Assembly (NCBI GenBank): GCA_030760725.1
Contig: JASWHV010000016.1
Location: 22,001,084 to 22,065,083, forward strand
Direction of reading: 5' to 3'
From: Neostapfia colusana
Taxonomy: Eukaryota > Streptophyta > Magnoliopsida > Poales > Poaceae
Length of the DNA: 64,000 nucleotides
The position numbers were made by a program, and so were the translations under genes. Positions 11,331 through 23,566 of this stretch are shown here, piece by piece. The notes beneath the pieces are model-generated. The model worked only from the letters and a program-made list of their open reading frames with translations. It did not search any database and was not told the origin of the DNA. Numbering within the stretch: position 1 is the stretch's first letter; every line of letters starts with the position of its first letter.

Positions 11331-11464
11331 CAAGCCGAGGACATAGCTGCTGAAGAAGGCTACCAAATAAGTTTGGTGTCCAACATGTAAAGCAGCGTTC
11401 AAGTCATTAGTGAAACACCTAACATCAGCACCGGTTTTGGTGCAGCCAAACACAACAAGACCGT

Positions 11465-12115
11465 TCGTGTGTACTGCGATGCATCCGGCTTTGGGCTAGG
11501 ATGTGTGCTGATGCAAGACCAAAAGGTGGTCGTGTATGGATCACGGCAACTCAGGAATCATGAGCAACACTACCCGACTCATGACTTAGAACTCACTGCC
11601 GTGGTACTCGCACTCGAAATGTGGAGGCACTACCTATTCGGAAACCTCATGCATTTATATATCGACCACAAGAGACTCAAGTACATATTCACTCAGAAGG
11701 AGGGTAACATGAGGCAGCAAAGATGGTTGGAGTTGATAAAGGATTACGAAATAGAGATCCATTATCATCCCCGACAAGGTTAACATGGACGAATGCGGGA
11801 GTCGCAAGTCACACGTTCGTAATCCAACCATCACCCCGTTGGAAGAGAGCGAGCCACCATTACGTATGGTTCACCCTAGAGCTCTCTACAATTTAGCTTT
11901 TATCCCCACCATCCGTGAAGCAAGGGTGGCAGCCCAGAAACGTGATAAGGGCATGTCACATTTGCGGAGATGTATAGACCGTGAGGAACTGGAGTATTTC
12001 CGGAAAGACGGAGACGGCGTCCTGTGATTTAAGGACAAAAGTCGTCGTACCCCGTAACCCCGTGTCGAGGAAGAAAATATTCTGACGAGGCTCACTTGTC
12101 AAAGTTTCTATTCAC
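11465..12115 (+). pseudogene. pol: Element B RNase H and connection remnant
   Basis: The first part is a well-preserved RNase H-like stretch. It starts YCDASGFGLGCVLMQ (first catalytic Asp), continues with the HDLEL glutamate region and LYIDHKRLKYIFTQ (later Asp), and ends YHPRQ. RNase H removes the RNA strand during reverse transcription. A stop follows at about 11781. A connecting segment in a nearby frame (11785-12027) and a short piece resembling the integrase zinc-binding N-terminus (EAHLSKFSIHH, about 12085-12118) come next. The integrase catalytic core is then absent. Confidence 0.75.
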
Positions 12116-12117
12116 CA

Positions 12118-12454
12118 CAATTCGTTGGTCCATTCCAGATTTTCGGAAAGATGTGGGTCAGTTGCACACGGGCTGGAATTACCAGCAATATTTACCGGTG
12201 TCTACGACATCTTCCACATTTCTAGGCTGAGGAAGTGCCTCAAGTGTTCAACCACCATTCAGCTTGGAAATACCGGGGAACTGAAATCAGATCTCACATC
12301 TCTGGAGGGACTGGTCCAGATCATCGACATAACGGACCGAACCACACGCGACCATATGTTGTGGTTCTATAAAGTTTTAGGGAGTGATTGCTCCAAGATT
12401 GAAGCGACATGGGAAAGCGAAGGATTTCTTAGCACCAATTATCCCAACTCTTGA
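12118..12454 (+). pseudogene. pol: Element B integrase tail with chromodomain-like end
   Basis: The sequence jumps straight from the integrase N-terminal zinc region to FVGPFQIF, the tail after the catalytic core. The D,D(35)E core has therefore been deleted at about 12118, close to 0.9 kb judged against E1. After an internal frameshift the frame 12125-12454 gives ISRLRKCLK and then a chromodomain-like end, MLWFYKVLGSDCSKIEATWE. The same module closes element C (MLWFYKILWSNHTAEEATWE). It ends at a TGA about 50 bp before the conserved hairpin. Confidence 0.75.
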
Positions 12455-12505
12455 CGTCGCACGTTAGTTAATTTTCCACCATCCTTCCTCTCATTTTTAT
12501 CCTGT

Positions 12506-12540
12506 AATCTCGGGACGAGATTCTTTTAAGGGGGGAGGAT
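12506..12540 (+). other. Element B hairpin and polypurine tract
   Basis: AATCTCG-GGA-CGAGATT (12506-12522) forms a 7-bp stem with a 3-base loop. It is followed at once by CTTTTAAGGGGGGAGGAT, the plus-strand primer, ending one base before the 3' LTR. Confidence 0.8.
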
Positions 12541-15500
12541 TGTAAAGGTCCCAAAATATGCATACAAAGAAACTCTTGCTTATACAAAGATGGTTTCATA
12601 TGTATGAAAAATGGGATTTGTTAAAACTTTTTCCACATGTGATAACACACATGAGAGCTTTCTTCACACAAGCTCAAATATTTATTTGAATACTGGGAAC
12701 CCAAGAGGGATCAAAAACCAAGGTGGGAAGTTCCCATATATGTGAGAAAGCTAAAGTCAGAGTTTGGAACAGCTTGTTCAACTCAAAAATTCAAATGGGA
12801 GTGACACAATGATTTTCAAATTGTTGTGTTGAAAATGTCATTTGCAGCAGCCAAATCAAATATCAGATTGCATATTTAAATTCCTTAGGTCCAAATTAGG
12901 GGGTAGGCAAAGTCTCATGAATTCTTGGAGATATTTGCTATCCATTTTCCAAATGGACTTAAATTTGCAAGGAATTCGAATATACATTTGAATTTTGATG
13001 AAACTTGTCCAAATTATCCAAACACAATACAGGTTTGAATTCTCACCATTTGATTTCCAGCATTTGCCAAAGTGTGGAGATATTTGTGAGAAAAATGAGA
13101 GGGGATAAGGGGGATGGTGGGACCCACATGTCATAGAGGCAGCCAAAAACTTGCAGTTGAAGTTCAGAGCAAAGTCTCTGTTTTTCCTTCTCACCGAGCA
13201 GGGCTGCAGCCGTGTGACACCGAGGGGCACCGGGAGCCACCTCCTGCTCGTCCCTCTCGCACTGGCACCGTGAGTGGATTTCTCTCGCCGTGATCCTCTC
13301 TATACTGCCGAGCCAAACTGAGCTTCGTACCTCCTCACGCAGCACACGAACAGAGTCTCCTCACCCTCCGCTCCTCGGTCGATTACGCTGTGCATCTCCA
13401 ACGAGTTGGACGCCCGGCTGAGCGTCTCAGAGCCTGCAGCGATGCCTTCCCGACGTTTTCCGACCATCCTCAGGCCGTGGACGGCCGCCTACAACCAGTG
13501 CCGAACAGTCGTCGCCGGAAAAACACAGCCCGACGTCGCCCGCCTCGGCTACACGTCTTCCGGCCAGTCCAGCGCCTCTCCGGCATCCTCAATAGGCCAC
13601 AGAGGTGCGCCATGAGGTATTGATCCTCATCCCGTCGTCCCTCTGCTCTTCCCTGCCACCGGTTAGCCGGATTTCGCATTTTACCGCCGGAACACGTGAA
13701 GAACCGGCGCTGTCCAATTCTCCAAATTAGCTCGAACCGCTGGATCATCCCTCCTACAATTCAAACCACAGCAACTAGATGCCCTAGCACCCTCCCACGC
13801 TGAGAACCAAATAAAACCGATCATCACACGCCCGAATTCGCCGCCGGCGGCAAAAACGGGTCGGGTCTCCGGTGACCGCCCTATTCCCGCCAATTGCTGC
13901 ACGAACTGAGGTGCGTTCCATGCTCCGAGAGCTCTGGTGATGCTTTAGGGCAAGGTAGCTCGCCGGGAGAAGCTTCGTACGCGCCAGAACGCGTTGATGC
14001 TGAGCTCCCGAGCCGCCCCACCGGTGCTGACCTGTTTTCGGCCGTTTTCATATGCGGAAACCTTGCCCGGCAGCTGCGCCATGTTCCAAGGAGCATGTAG
14101 GGCGAAACCGGAGCTCATTTGGTGTAAAATGAGAGAGAACGAGCCGCGCCACGCTTTCTGCTGGTGTGCACCCGCGGGCTCTGGCGGGAGGTTGAAGAAG
14201 CACCTGACCGTGGGCCCCACGTTAGACTGTTCTGTTTAAAATCAAACAGAGAGTTGTTCAAACTTGGAAAATGCATAACTCTGTGAAGAAAGCTCCAAAA
14301 ATAGTGAGATAAATTTTGTTATATTCCTCTAAGAGAGTACTATCCAGGGGTACAGCCCAATATTTATGAAAATCCCTTGTTTTGGCTCATTAATTCACAT
14401 AAGAAAAATCTTGTAGGAATTTTTCCAGGAGTTCTGTGTATTGGAAAATTCCTAATTTGGGCAGGAGATTCCTCCAAAAATACTTGAACTCCAGTAAAAC
14501 TTTCAGAAGCATTGGACCTCATTTGCTTGGCCAAATGTGGTGTTAATTCCTTATGTCTCTGAAAATTGGAAAATAGAACAGAGTTCAATTTCAGAATTTT
14601 TTCCCAAACTTTAGAACCTCATAACTCTTGCTAGGAAGCCCCAAATTTAGTGATTCAAATTGGGTTGGATTCATATTGAATAGCTCTGTCCAAATCTACA
14701 ACCCAATTTGTATGAAACTCATTATTTAATTCTGGAAAAATCTTTAAACCTTTTCAGCAAAAGAATTCTTGAGGGAGTTTGGTTCATCTAAAAACCCTAA
14801 AATTTTGCCAGAATATTCTCTAGGATGTTAGTGAACACCTGTAAAATTTTCAGATCATTTGAAGTTGATTTGCTCAGGGCAATTCAGATTTAAAGTTGCT
14901 GTATTCAATTGAATACAGAAACATTTTCAGAGAAGTTCCTGAACTTGGAGATTCAGTTCTGGGTAAATCTTAGCTCCAAAAATGCTAGGAAAATTCATGC
15001 AAGCTCTATGAACTATAGTGGAAATTGTAGTTTACTAAGTTTGGCATGAACCAGAGTGTTATCTCAGAATTAATTCCTCCTTGCTTAATTGCTTAGAAAA
15101 TTGTTCTGAACAAACCACTCAATGAAAAGTGCTAATTTTTGGCCCAGAGGAATTTCTTGTGGCAAGGAACCCATATGAAAATTCTCAGCTCCATTGGAGC
15201 TACGGATCACCCCTGTTCTGTTTAACCTCTTTTGGTGATCAATATAGAAGAGGGGAAAACCACTTAGCACTTAATCATATGCTTAGATCCAAACCCAAAC
15301 CACTAGCACCAGTGTCATTTTAAATTCTTAAACAGGGTTCCAGTTTTTGTAAACTTGTCATTAGAACTTGTAGCAAAATCTTTACAAATAAACATATGTG
15401 CATATTCATTACGTGTAGCATCTAAGTGAAGAACTTGAAGGCATTGGAGGAGAAATCAAAGGAGGGAGGCAACAGATCAAGCCAAGTGGTCTTCATTAAC

Positions 15501-17072
15501 TGAGTTATATATATAAGTCCCCTGCAAAACAAAGGCAAGCCCCGGTTTGCATCAAACTTACAAGTTTTTATTTGTATTCACATTATATTGTCTAGCATTG
15601 GTTTATTGCATTACGTCTAGATGGTATGAAACTCCAAATGCATGACCCAGAAAACCCTGGAGTTTAATGTAGGATATGTTATCAATTGATTATAACTACT
15701 GATATCAACAAAAGTGGATTAAAAGAGGCATAACTCGAGTGGGAAGATTCCTACTCGTGAAACGGGGTTAAGGGGGATCAATCGGAATAGTTGGGAATTG
15801 ATCCTCATAGTTGGGAATGGAGACCGGGCAGCGGATGGAAGGGTCAAGGACGTGGTCCTATGAACCTAGTCTATGTTTGAGTCGATTAAGGCCCGTTCTC
15901 GTGTGCGGCCCGTCGGACAAGTTTGAGTTGTGTACCGGATGCATACTGGCTATATGGGACCCAGGAAACCGATGTAACATGTTAACCTGGGTGTCGAGGC
16001 ATACCTCACCGTCTGATGCCGATGCTGAAAGGATAGAGAAGTCGGCTCTACGAGGGTTTTCCGTAGAGGGACTTAATCCCAGTTGGTGGGACCGGTTCGA
16101 CATTTGGGTGTCGTGTGAAAGGTTGCCACGTACGATGTCAGTGACGGTTGCTGTGTGCAATGTCGAGTACGGGCGTACGTGTCGTGTCAACCGGGTGTTT
16201 TTGATTGCAATCACCGTCACTCGTTGAATGGACCGAGCATACTTGTTCTCTGTGTCGTGACGTAGTAATAAACCAGGAAACATTTAATATGCTTCGTGGG
16301 AAACCCTCATAATGGAGATGAGGAACGATCAACACTTCACTAAATTTAATTTCCACCTTGGGCTAGTATCGTCGAGGCAAAGCATTTCTTGTTTGATTGT
16401 GGAGTCTCGACGTTGATGGCGCAAGGTCAGTATGAGTCTAGGATAGCTCACTAAAGTTACTTTCACCTCGGGCAAGTGATATCGAGATGAAGCGTTTCTT
16501 GTTTGATTGTGGAGTCTCGATGTATGTTGCGCGAGGGCTATAAAAGTTGCTTAAAACTTGAAGTAAGGACTGTCCTTTAGATCAAGTTCATCATTTATGC
16601 AAACTTCTATAATCAGCCCTCTATTTTCATTATGTAGAGTTTCATGACTAGGGTGACGGGTCAGTCTTGCTGAGCTTCGTGCTCACAGATACTGCATAAG
16701 TTGTTTTGCAGGTAATAACTGTACACTGCTAAGTACGGGTGTCTGATGAGACTCGGAGCTCTCCGAGTGGTGAACTCATTACAACCCCTGCCGCTGCTAC
16801 TGTGATAGTGTTGCTAGTGAGAAGGGTCCGCGGGCTGGACACCTTCTCTGTTGCTTAGCATAGGTATGAGACGTGAGTTGTAATAGTCTTCCGCTGTAGA
16901 TTATTTTGAGAAGTATTTGTAAAATTTACACTTTGTAAGCTTCCGCATGATTTATGTAATATGATGCTTTATTATGTGTGCTGTTGGGTACCGCATCGCC
17001 CGGCACCACCCAATGCGATTCCCGGGCGAGGTGCCCCGTCCCCGTGAGTAATCGGGACAACGGGCCCCCACA
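12541..17072 (+). repeat. Element B 3' LTR
   Basis: The LTR is 4,532 bp, beginning TGTAAAGG and ending CCCCACA. It is collinear with the 5' LTR, with scattered substitutions and small indels. The conserved frames in it, such as 15811-16227, are not called as genes. Confidence 0.9.
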
Positions 17073-17077
17073 GGCTA
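17073..17077. repeat. Target-site duplication of element B (right)
   Basis: GGCTA, paired with GGATA at 4539-4543. The mismatch lies at a base where the pol frame of A shows the right copy to be ancestral. Confidence 0.75.
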
Positions 17078-19077
17078 CTTCTCCTCGCTTGTCAAAAATC
17101 TGAAATGGTCCGATGTAGCGAGGTGCCAGCTTGCCTTTGACGTTGAAATGTCGTTGGCCACGGATAGGCGATACCTTAAGGTATACGAAGTCTCCTACTT
17201 CGAAAGTCAACTTCCTTCGCCTATTGTCCGCATAGACTTTCTGTCGTGACTGAGCAGCCTTTAAGTTCTCCCGTATCGTTTGGACTTGCTTTTCAGCTTC
17301 TTGTAGTACTTCGGGTCCAAACACCTGGTTCTCTCCGGCTTCGTTCCAAAACAGCGGTGTTCTACACCATCTACCGTACAATGCTTCGAAAGGCGACATC
17401 TTCAAGCTAGCTTGATAGCTGTTGTTATAGGAGAATTCGGCGTACGGTAAACTCTTATCCCAACTACACCCATGTTTCAAGGCACAAGCTCTCAACATGT
17501 CCTCCAAAATTTGGTTTGTCCTTTCGGTTTGTCCATCGGTTCGTGGATGATAGGCGGAGTTAAAATCCAGTTGTGTACCCATAGCTTTCTGCAGCTTCCT
17601 CCAAAACCTAGAGGTAAACTGAGAACCTCGATCTGAGACTATCCTCCTCGGGACTCCATGACGGCACATGATCTGCTCCATGTACAACTCGGCTAATTGT
17701 GCAACGTTGTACTTGGCCCTTACAGGGAGAAAATGGGCTGTTTTCGTCAATCGGTCCACGATAACCCAGATGGAGTCATAACCTGACTGAGTACGTGGCA
17801 ATCCAACGATGAAATCCATACTGATGTCTTCCCACTTCCACTCGGGTACCTTCAAGGGTTGCAACAATCCAGCGGGTCTTTGGTGTTCGGCCTTCACCCG
17901 TTGGCATGTGTTGCATAGAGCAACGTATTCGGCTATGTCCCTTTTCATACCATCCCACCAATAACAAGTATTCAACTCCTTGTACATTTTGGTACTTCCG
18001 GGATGTATGGAATAGGGTGAATCATGTGCCTCTTTTAATATTATGTCGAGGATATGCTTCACGTTAGGCACACAAATCCTTTTTCCTAGCCAAAGCGTAC
18101 CCTTCTCATCTTCTTTGAAATCCTTCTCTATTCCTTGTCAGATACTTTCTTTGATCTCCTTGATCTCCTCATCCGTTGCTTGGCCATCTCTTATCTCTTG
18201 CTCCAATGAAGAGTGTAGCTCCATCACTTCCATCTTGTTCAAGAATCCGAGGTGTAACCGCTCGAACTCCTTGCGTAGTTTGGGAGGTAGCTCCCAAACC
18301 GTGAGTAGATTACATGCTCCCTTCAGGCTCAATGCATCAGCTACTACATTGGCCCTTCCAGGATGGTAGTTTATTCCAACATCGTAATCCTTGATGAGTT
18401 CCAACCATCGACGTTGCCTCAAATTCAAGTCCTTTTGTGTAAGTATGTACTTGAGGCTTTTATGATCCATATAGATCTCACATCGATGACCAAGGATATA
18501 ATGTCTCCAAACCTTCAATACATGCACTACTGCTGCTAGCTCCAAGTCATGTGTAGGATAATGAAGCTCGTGCTTCTTCAATTGTCGTGAGGCATAGGCT
18601 ACCACTTGTCCTTCTTGCATGAGCACACATCCGAGCCCTTGCCTGGATGTGTCACAATATATGTCGAAGCTCTTGCTCACGTCCGGCAATACCAAAACTG
18701 GTGTTGTGGTTAGCCTTTTCTTGAGTTCCTCAAAACTTTCTTGGCATGCTGGTGTCCATTGGAAGGCTTTTCCCTTCGTTAGCAACTCCGTCATAGGATT
18801 TGCTATCTTAGAGAAGTCCTTGATGAAGCGTCGGTATTATCCAACCATCCCAAGAAAACTCCGAATGTCCTTCACGTTTTGCGGTTGGTTCCACTTTAGA
18901 AAATCTCCGACTTTCCCGGGATCAACTGATACTCCTTCCTCGGAGATAATATGGCCTAGGAACGATATCTCCTTTAGCCAAAATTGACACTTGTTAAGCT
19001 TGGCATACAATTGATGCTCACACATTTTCTGCAAGGTCAATTTCAAATGTTCTTCATGCTCCTCCTCATTTTTTGAA

Positions 19078-19082
19078 TACAC
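19078..19082. repeat. Target-site duplication of the E2 array (left)
   Basis: TACAC before TGTAACACCCC. The same five bases follow the last LTR at 50886-50890, and the RT codons of A (GTG TAT on the minus strand) confirm the duplication. Because these LTRs may end in T instead of A, the duplication could be counted as four bases. Confidence 0.8.
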
Positions 19083-19487
19083 TGTAACACCCCAAAATTT
19101 TGATCCAAAACCCTAAATCATGTTAAGAGGGGGATTTAAAATTTTTTGGACGTGTTGCATGTTTTGCAAAAATTCAAATTCAAACTGGAATTCAAATTAA
19201 ACTCAAATCAGAAAAGAAATAGAAAAAGAAAAAGGAAAACAGAAAAAAACCGGCCAGTGGGCCGAAACCCACCAGCCGGCCCACCCAGCCCCGCGCCAGC
19301 CCGCAGCCGCGCGCCCGCGCTCTCTCTCTCAGATAGGTGGGACCCACCTGTCATCCCTAACCCCGATCGTCCGAAACTCGGACTGTTCACCTGCGCGCGC
19401 GCGATCGCAACCGACCGGATTTCCGGCCGAATTCTGGTTCCGGATGACTCCCACCCGATCTAAACAAACCCGCCGCCCTCCCCCGTC

Positions 19488-19495
19488 TATAAAAA
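19488..19495 (+). promoter_or_regulatory. E2 LTR1 TATA box
   Basis: TATAAAAA in the context CCCGTCTATAAAAACCCC, about 400 bp into the LTR. The matching box is at 22220 and 30911 in E1. LTR2 and LTR3 lack it because of their shared deletion. Confidence 0.7.
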
Positions 19496-19760
19496 CCCCG
19501 ACCTCGTTCTGTTTTTCCCACGCGATTGCCGATTTTTCCTCCGGTGAGAACCGAGACTTCTCCGGCGAATTCTGGCCGATCTAATCTCGGAAATTCCAAT
19601 CTAACTCGCTGGTCTTGATCCACCGCCTCTGGGGAACCTTGCAGGTGCAGAAAACTCGGTGACTTGCGGTGTAAACACAGCGCCGACGAGCTTCGCCGTG
19701 GTTTTGCCTCGGACCTCGTCGCCGATCACCTTCCAGGACCTCCGAGCTCAAGAAAACCCC

Positions 19761-19770
19761 CGAGGTGAGA
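19761..19770 (+). promoter_or_regulatory. Candidate 5' splice site in E2 LTR1 leader
   Basis: CGAG followed by GTGAGA matches the plant donor consensus about 270 bp downstream of the TATA box. The equivalent in E1 is CCGAG/GTGAGATCC at 22497. Downstream acceptors lie in the LTR and directly before ORF0 and gag. Splicing itself is inferred. Confidence 0.4.
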
Positions 19771-21799
19771 TCCCCAACCTCCCCTCTACCGATCTATACC
19801 ATAAGATCACAGTTCTAGGAAGAATTCTCGAAGATCCGAAAGTCTCCGGCGAGATCGCCGCTTCCCGCCGCCGTGCGCCACCGGCAGCGCCGCCCGCGCT
19901 CGATCAGAGCGACGTGGCCGCTTGTGCGCCATTTATTTTAAATCGCACGGTACGGTTTAAACCCCCGCGTACCGGTTCGATGTTATAATCTCGGCCGTCG
20001 GTTTAAAATCGGACGGTCCACGTCAGCCCCGCGTTATAAAGATTGGAAATCTTACGTGCTACCCCCTGGGGTTCTCGGGAAGTAAGAGCTAGCCCCGGAA
20101 ACTTCTGATCTAACCCCTGGAACTCCAGAAAATCATGTAAATTCATTTAATAATCAGTTTTAGCCCCTGGACTTAATGAAAATTAGGAAAAACACCTCAG
20201 ATAAGTGTAGCTAGACCCCTGGAAATTCTGAAAATAATATTATAGACCCTGTAATGGGGTGAGTTTGCCTTTTTAGCCCTGTTTAGTATTTAAATTAGGA
20301 AATTGAATATGTGGCTAGTGTTTAAAAATTAAAAAGTGGGACAAACATATTGTCATAATTAAATTAAAAACTTTCTCAGTATTTAGAAAACTTTGTTGTA
20401 AGATAAAAACATATTTTGGGCTGAATTGAATCTGTTTAATTTATTATTCACATTTAGGGACACATTTTTAAGTAATGAATAGTTTTAGAGAAGAGGGAAA
20501 ATAATTGTGAAATAGTTTATATATGAGGCAAAGGTCAAGATATGTTATTAAATTATTTAGGACCAGAACCTATTCTGTTTAGATGATGTGTATTACTATT
20601 TTCATAATAAAGTACACATTTATGCATAGGAAAAATAAATCTGAAAATATAGCAACTAGTAAATGATAAATGGAGTTTCTAAAATCTAAAGAATTCAGTT
20701 TAAGGTTGGTAGAAATTCTAAAGGCACATATGGAGAAGAAAAATACTTTTCATACATACTTGGTAGTGAAAAGGTGTAGTAGTTTAATATAAGGAATTTA
20801 TTTAAATGGGAAACTTATACATATACAGTAGGTAAGTATAAATGTGAACATAAAAGTAGGAATCATATACACATGATTAAAAGTGCATGCAAGCCACAAA
20901 TCATCACACATAGAGTAACCACAACACATATAATGGTGAATGACTTTCATAGATATGAATGTGTGGTTTGTATGAAGTGGAAGTGTGAACTATGTCTTAT
21001 GATTGCTGTTTTTCTTTTGCTATGTGTGATGGTATGATGTAGAACCTGCTCAAGAGCAAGTTATTCCTTTCCAAGATCAGGACTACCCATTTCAAGAGCA
21101 GCAAGAAGGAGGCAAGTGTCCTTGACCACTTTGATCCTATGCTAGGATGTGTAGATAGAATTATTTGCATTGTCAAATGAAATATGAAACCCATGCTAGG
21201 AAGTTTCCCTAGAATTGCATTATCTTGTTTCCTTGTAGCTTGGGTTGGGATTTATTTTATCATGTCATTTATTATTATGCATATGCTTAGCCATGCTTAG
21301 AATGGAATATTTGGGATATGAGATCATCAGTTTATTTTACCATACTCTTGAATGAGATATTGTGAGTTATGTAGAGGTAGGGATCAAGGCAAGTTGGATG
21401 TTTTGGTTGTGTGCTGGGTGCACGAGACTTGGGTTTGTGTTTAGTACTTGCCTGGATCCTAAGGACCGGTTCATGGAGCATGTAACCTGGCTTTACAGTG
21501 CCAACCACATGCTGAGATGGGGCAGCTTGGCCAATTAATTAGGTGTATCCCCGGCGTAGTATGGGTGTGTTGGATGGTGCGGGGAATAGGTGTCAGCTGG
21601 ACTACCATATGAACCGCAAGGCTCAAGAGGGGGCCACTGCAGCGGGGTTGGAGCCTCTTGTATGCTGTTAGGGGTGAAACCTCAGTGGGCCCACGCTCGT
21701 CGGGAATCCCTTTGTAAAGGCTTCGTAGTGATCTCCTGGCTACACACCTGGGAAGTGTGAATGTGGTTCGTAGCCACTGGCATAATGGAGGTTCTTTTA

Positions 21800-21804
21800 G
21801 TCCA
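21800..21804. repeat. Target-site duplication of E1 (left)
   Basis: GTCCA, perfectly repeated at 33934-33938. Confidence 0.92.
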
Positions 21805-22219
21805 TGTAACACCCCAAATTTTGATTCAAAACTCTAAACCATGTTCAGAGGGGAATTTAAAATTTTTTGGACGTGTTGCATGTGTTGCAAAAATTCAAAT
21901 TCAATCTAGAATTCAAATTATACTCAAAACAGAAAAGAAATGGAAAAAGAAAAAGAGAAACGGGAAAAAAACCGGCCAGTGGGTCGAAACCCGCCAGCCG
22001 GCCCAGTATTCCCGCGCCAGCCCGCCCCCGCGCGCGCCGCACAGCCTCTCACAGACGGGTGGGACCCACCTGTCATCCCTAACCCTGAGCCCCCGCGACC
22101 CCGGACTTTTCCCCCGAGCGCGCGCGATCTTAACCGCCCGGAAACCGCGTCCCGCCGCCCGAATTCTGGTCCCAGAGGACTCAAACTCGATCGCAACAGA
22201 CCCACCGCCCTCCCCCGGC

Positions 22220-22227
22220 TATAAAAA
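22220..22227 (+). promoter_or_regulatory. E1 5' LTR TATA box
   Basis: TATAAAAA in CCCCCGGCTATAAAAACCCC, within a GC-rich stretch. The same box at the same place in the 3' LTR (30911-30918) and in E2 LTR1 supports a conserved core promoter. Confidence 0.7.
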
Positions 22228-22491
22228 CCCCAGCCCCGATCGGTTTTTCCCACGCGATCGCCGATTTTCACTCCGGTGAGCACCGAGACTTCGCCGGTAA
22301 ATTCTGGCCGATCTAAGCTCGGAAACTCTGGTCTAACTCGCTGGTCTTGATCCACCGCCTCCGGGGAACTTTGCAGGTGCAGAAAACCCGAAGACTTACG
22401 GTGTAAATCCAGCGCCGACGAGCTTCGCCGTGGTTTTGCCTCGGACCTCGCCGCCGATCACTTTCCAGGACCCCCGAGCTCGAGAAAACCC

Positions 22492-22503
22492 CCGAGGTGA
22501 GAT
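22492..22503 (+). promoter_or_regulatory. Candidate 5' splice site in E1 leader
   Basis: CCGAG/GTGAGATCC, a near-ideal plant donor, with GT at 22497-22498, about 275 bp past the TATA box. Plausible acceptors are TTGCTGCTCAG/G at 24377 in the LTR and TTTTGTTTTAG/ATGG directly before ORF0. Confidence 0.45.
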
Positions 22504-23534
22504 CCCTGACCTCCCCTCTACCGATCTAGGCCATAAGATCACAGTTCTGGGCAGAATTCTCGAGGATCCGAAACTTTCCGGCGAGATCGCCGCTTCCCGC
22601 CGCCGTGCGCCGCCGGCAGCGCCGCCCGCGCTTGATCAGAGCGACGTGGCCGCTTGTGCGCCGTTTATTTTAAATCGCACGGTAACCTTTAAAACCCCGC
22701 GTACCGGTTCGATGTTATAATCTCAGCCGTCGGTTTAAAATCGGACGGTCCACGTCAGCCCCGCATTATAAAGACTGGAATTCTTACGTGCTACCCCCTG
22801 GGGTTCTCTGGAATTGAGAGCTAGCCCCGGAAACTTCAGATCTAGCCCCTGGAACTCCAGAAAATCATGTAAATTCATTTAAAAATCAGTTTTAACCCCT
22901 GGACTTAATAGAAATTAGGAAAACACCTCTGATAAGTGCAGCTAGACCCCTGGAAATTATGAAAATAATATTATAGACCCTGTAATGGGGTGAATTCATT
23001 ATTTTAGCCCTGTTTAGTATTTAATTTAGAAAATTGAATATGTAACTAGTGTTTAAAAATTAAAAAGGGGGACAAACGTAATTATCAAAATTAATTAAAA
23101 ACTTTCTCAGTACTTAGAAAACTTTGGAATGAGATAAAAATATATTTTTGGGCTGAAATAAATCTGTTTCATCTATTATTCACATTTATTAGTATAGGGA
23201 CACATTTTTAAGTAAAGAATAGCTATAGAAAAATAGGGAAAATAATTATGAAATAGTATACATCAGAAGCCAAGGTCAAAATATGTTATTAAATTATTTA
23301 GGATCAGAACCTATACTGTTTAGGTGATGTGTATTACTAATTTCATAATAAAATACACAATATGCATAGGAATATAAATCTGAAAATATAGCAACTAGTA
23401 AATGATAAATGGAGTTTTTAAAATCCAAAGGGTTCAGTTTAGGGTTGATAGAAATTGTGAAGGCACATATGGAGAAGAAAAATACTTTTCATACATACTT
23501 GGTAGTTTAATATAAGGAATTTATTTAAAACTGA

Positions 23535-23535
23535 A

Positions 23536-23566
<31 letters not shown>
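23535..23566. repeat. CA/TA microsatellite in E1 5' LTR
   Basis: Alternating CA then TA dinucleotides. The matching tract in the 3' LTR (about 32226-32248) is shorter. LTRs are identical at insertion, so the length difference arose afterwards by slippage. Confidence 0.85.

Larger units (their letters stand above)
4544..17072 (+). mobile_element. Element B: decayed Ty3/gypsy chromovirus with 4.5-kb LTRs, inserted in element A pol
   Basis: The element is about 12.5 kb: 5' LTR 4544-9068, interior 9069-12540, 3' LTR 12541-17072. The LTRs together (9.06 kb) far exceed the interior (3.47 kb). The interior has a tRNA-Met primer site, eroded RT, RNase H and chromodomain pieces, and a good polypurine tract. 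It lacks recognisable gag, protease and the catalytic core of integrase, so it must have moved with proteins supplied in trans or decayed later. LTR differences are visible every few tens of bases, more than in E1, so it looks older than E1. Confidence 0.9.
17073..19082 (-). pseudogene. pol: Element A pol middle segment: RT end, RNase H, integrase
   Basis: Read from 19082 leftward, this continues the RT broken by E2: YSKNEEEHEEHL, then GHIISEEGVSVDPGKV (RT thumb and connection). Next is RNase H with IYCDTSRQGLGCVLMQ and IYMDHKSLKYILTQ. The integrase zinc region follows (HPGSTKMY...CNTCQ), then a catalytic core with SMDFIVG, SDRGSQFTS and TDGQTERTN, the D,D(35)E triad. After that comes the post-core tail GPFQIFDKRGEVA, cut by B at 17073. 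Two in-frame stops exist: TAA at 18837-18839, where related elements have Tyr (GYYRRF), and TGA at 18138-18140. The frame is otherwise continuous, so the insertions and these stops, not frameshifts, killed the gene. Confidence 0.9.
19083..21804 (+). repeat. E2 LTR1, left part (interrupted by E1)
   Basis: This is the only E2 LTR that keeps the full promoter region. Bases 19445-20565 are absent from LTR2 and LTR3. It starts TGTAACACCCC. It contains a GC-rich core-promoter and leader section (19240-19990) and then AT-rich sequence. It breaks off at GTCCA where E1 inserted and resumes at 33939. With its right part it totals about 3.43 kb. Confidence 0.9.

Noticed and set aside
4544..17072. The two 4.5-kb copies as a segmental duplication of a host region
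   Set aside because: They have TG/CA ends, an adjoining primer site and polypurine tract, and a flanking target duplication, which identify them as LTRs.
22430..22720. 96-codon frame present in each full E LTR (also 19659 and 31120)
   Set aside because: Duplicated by LTR identity and interrupted by the likely splice donor. Kept only as part of the leader finding.
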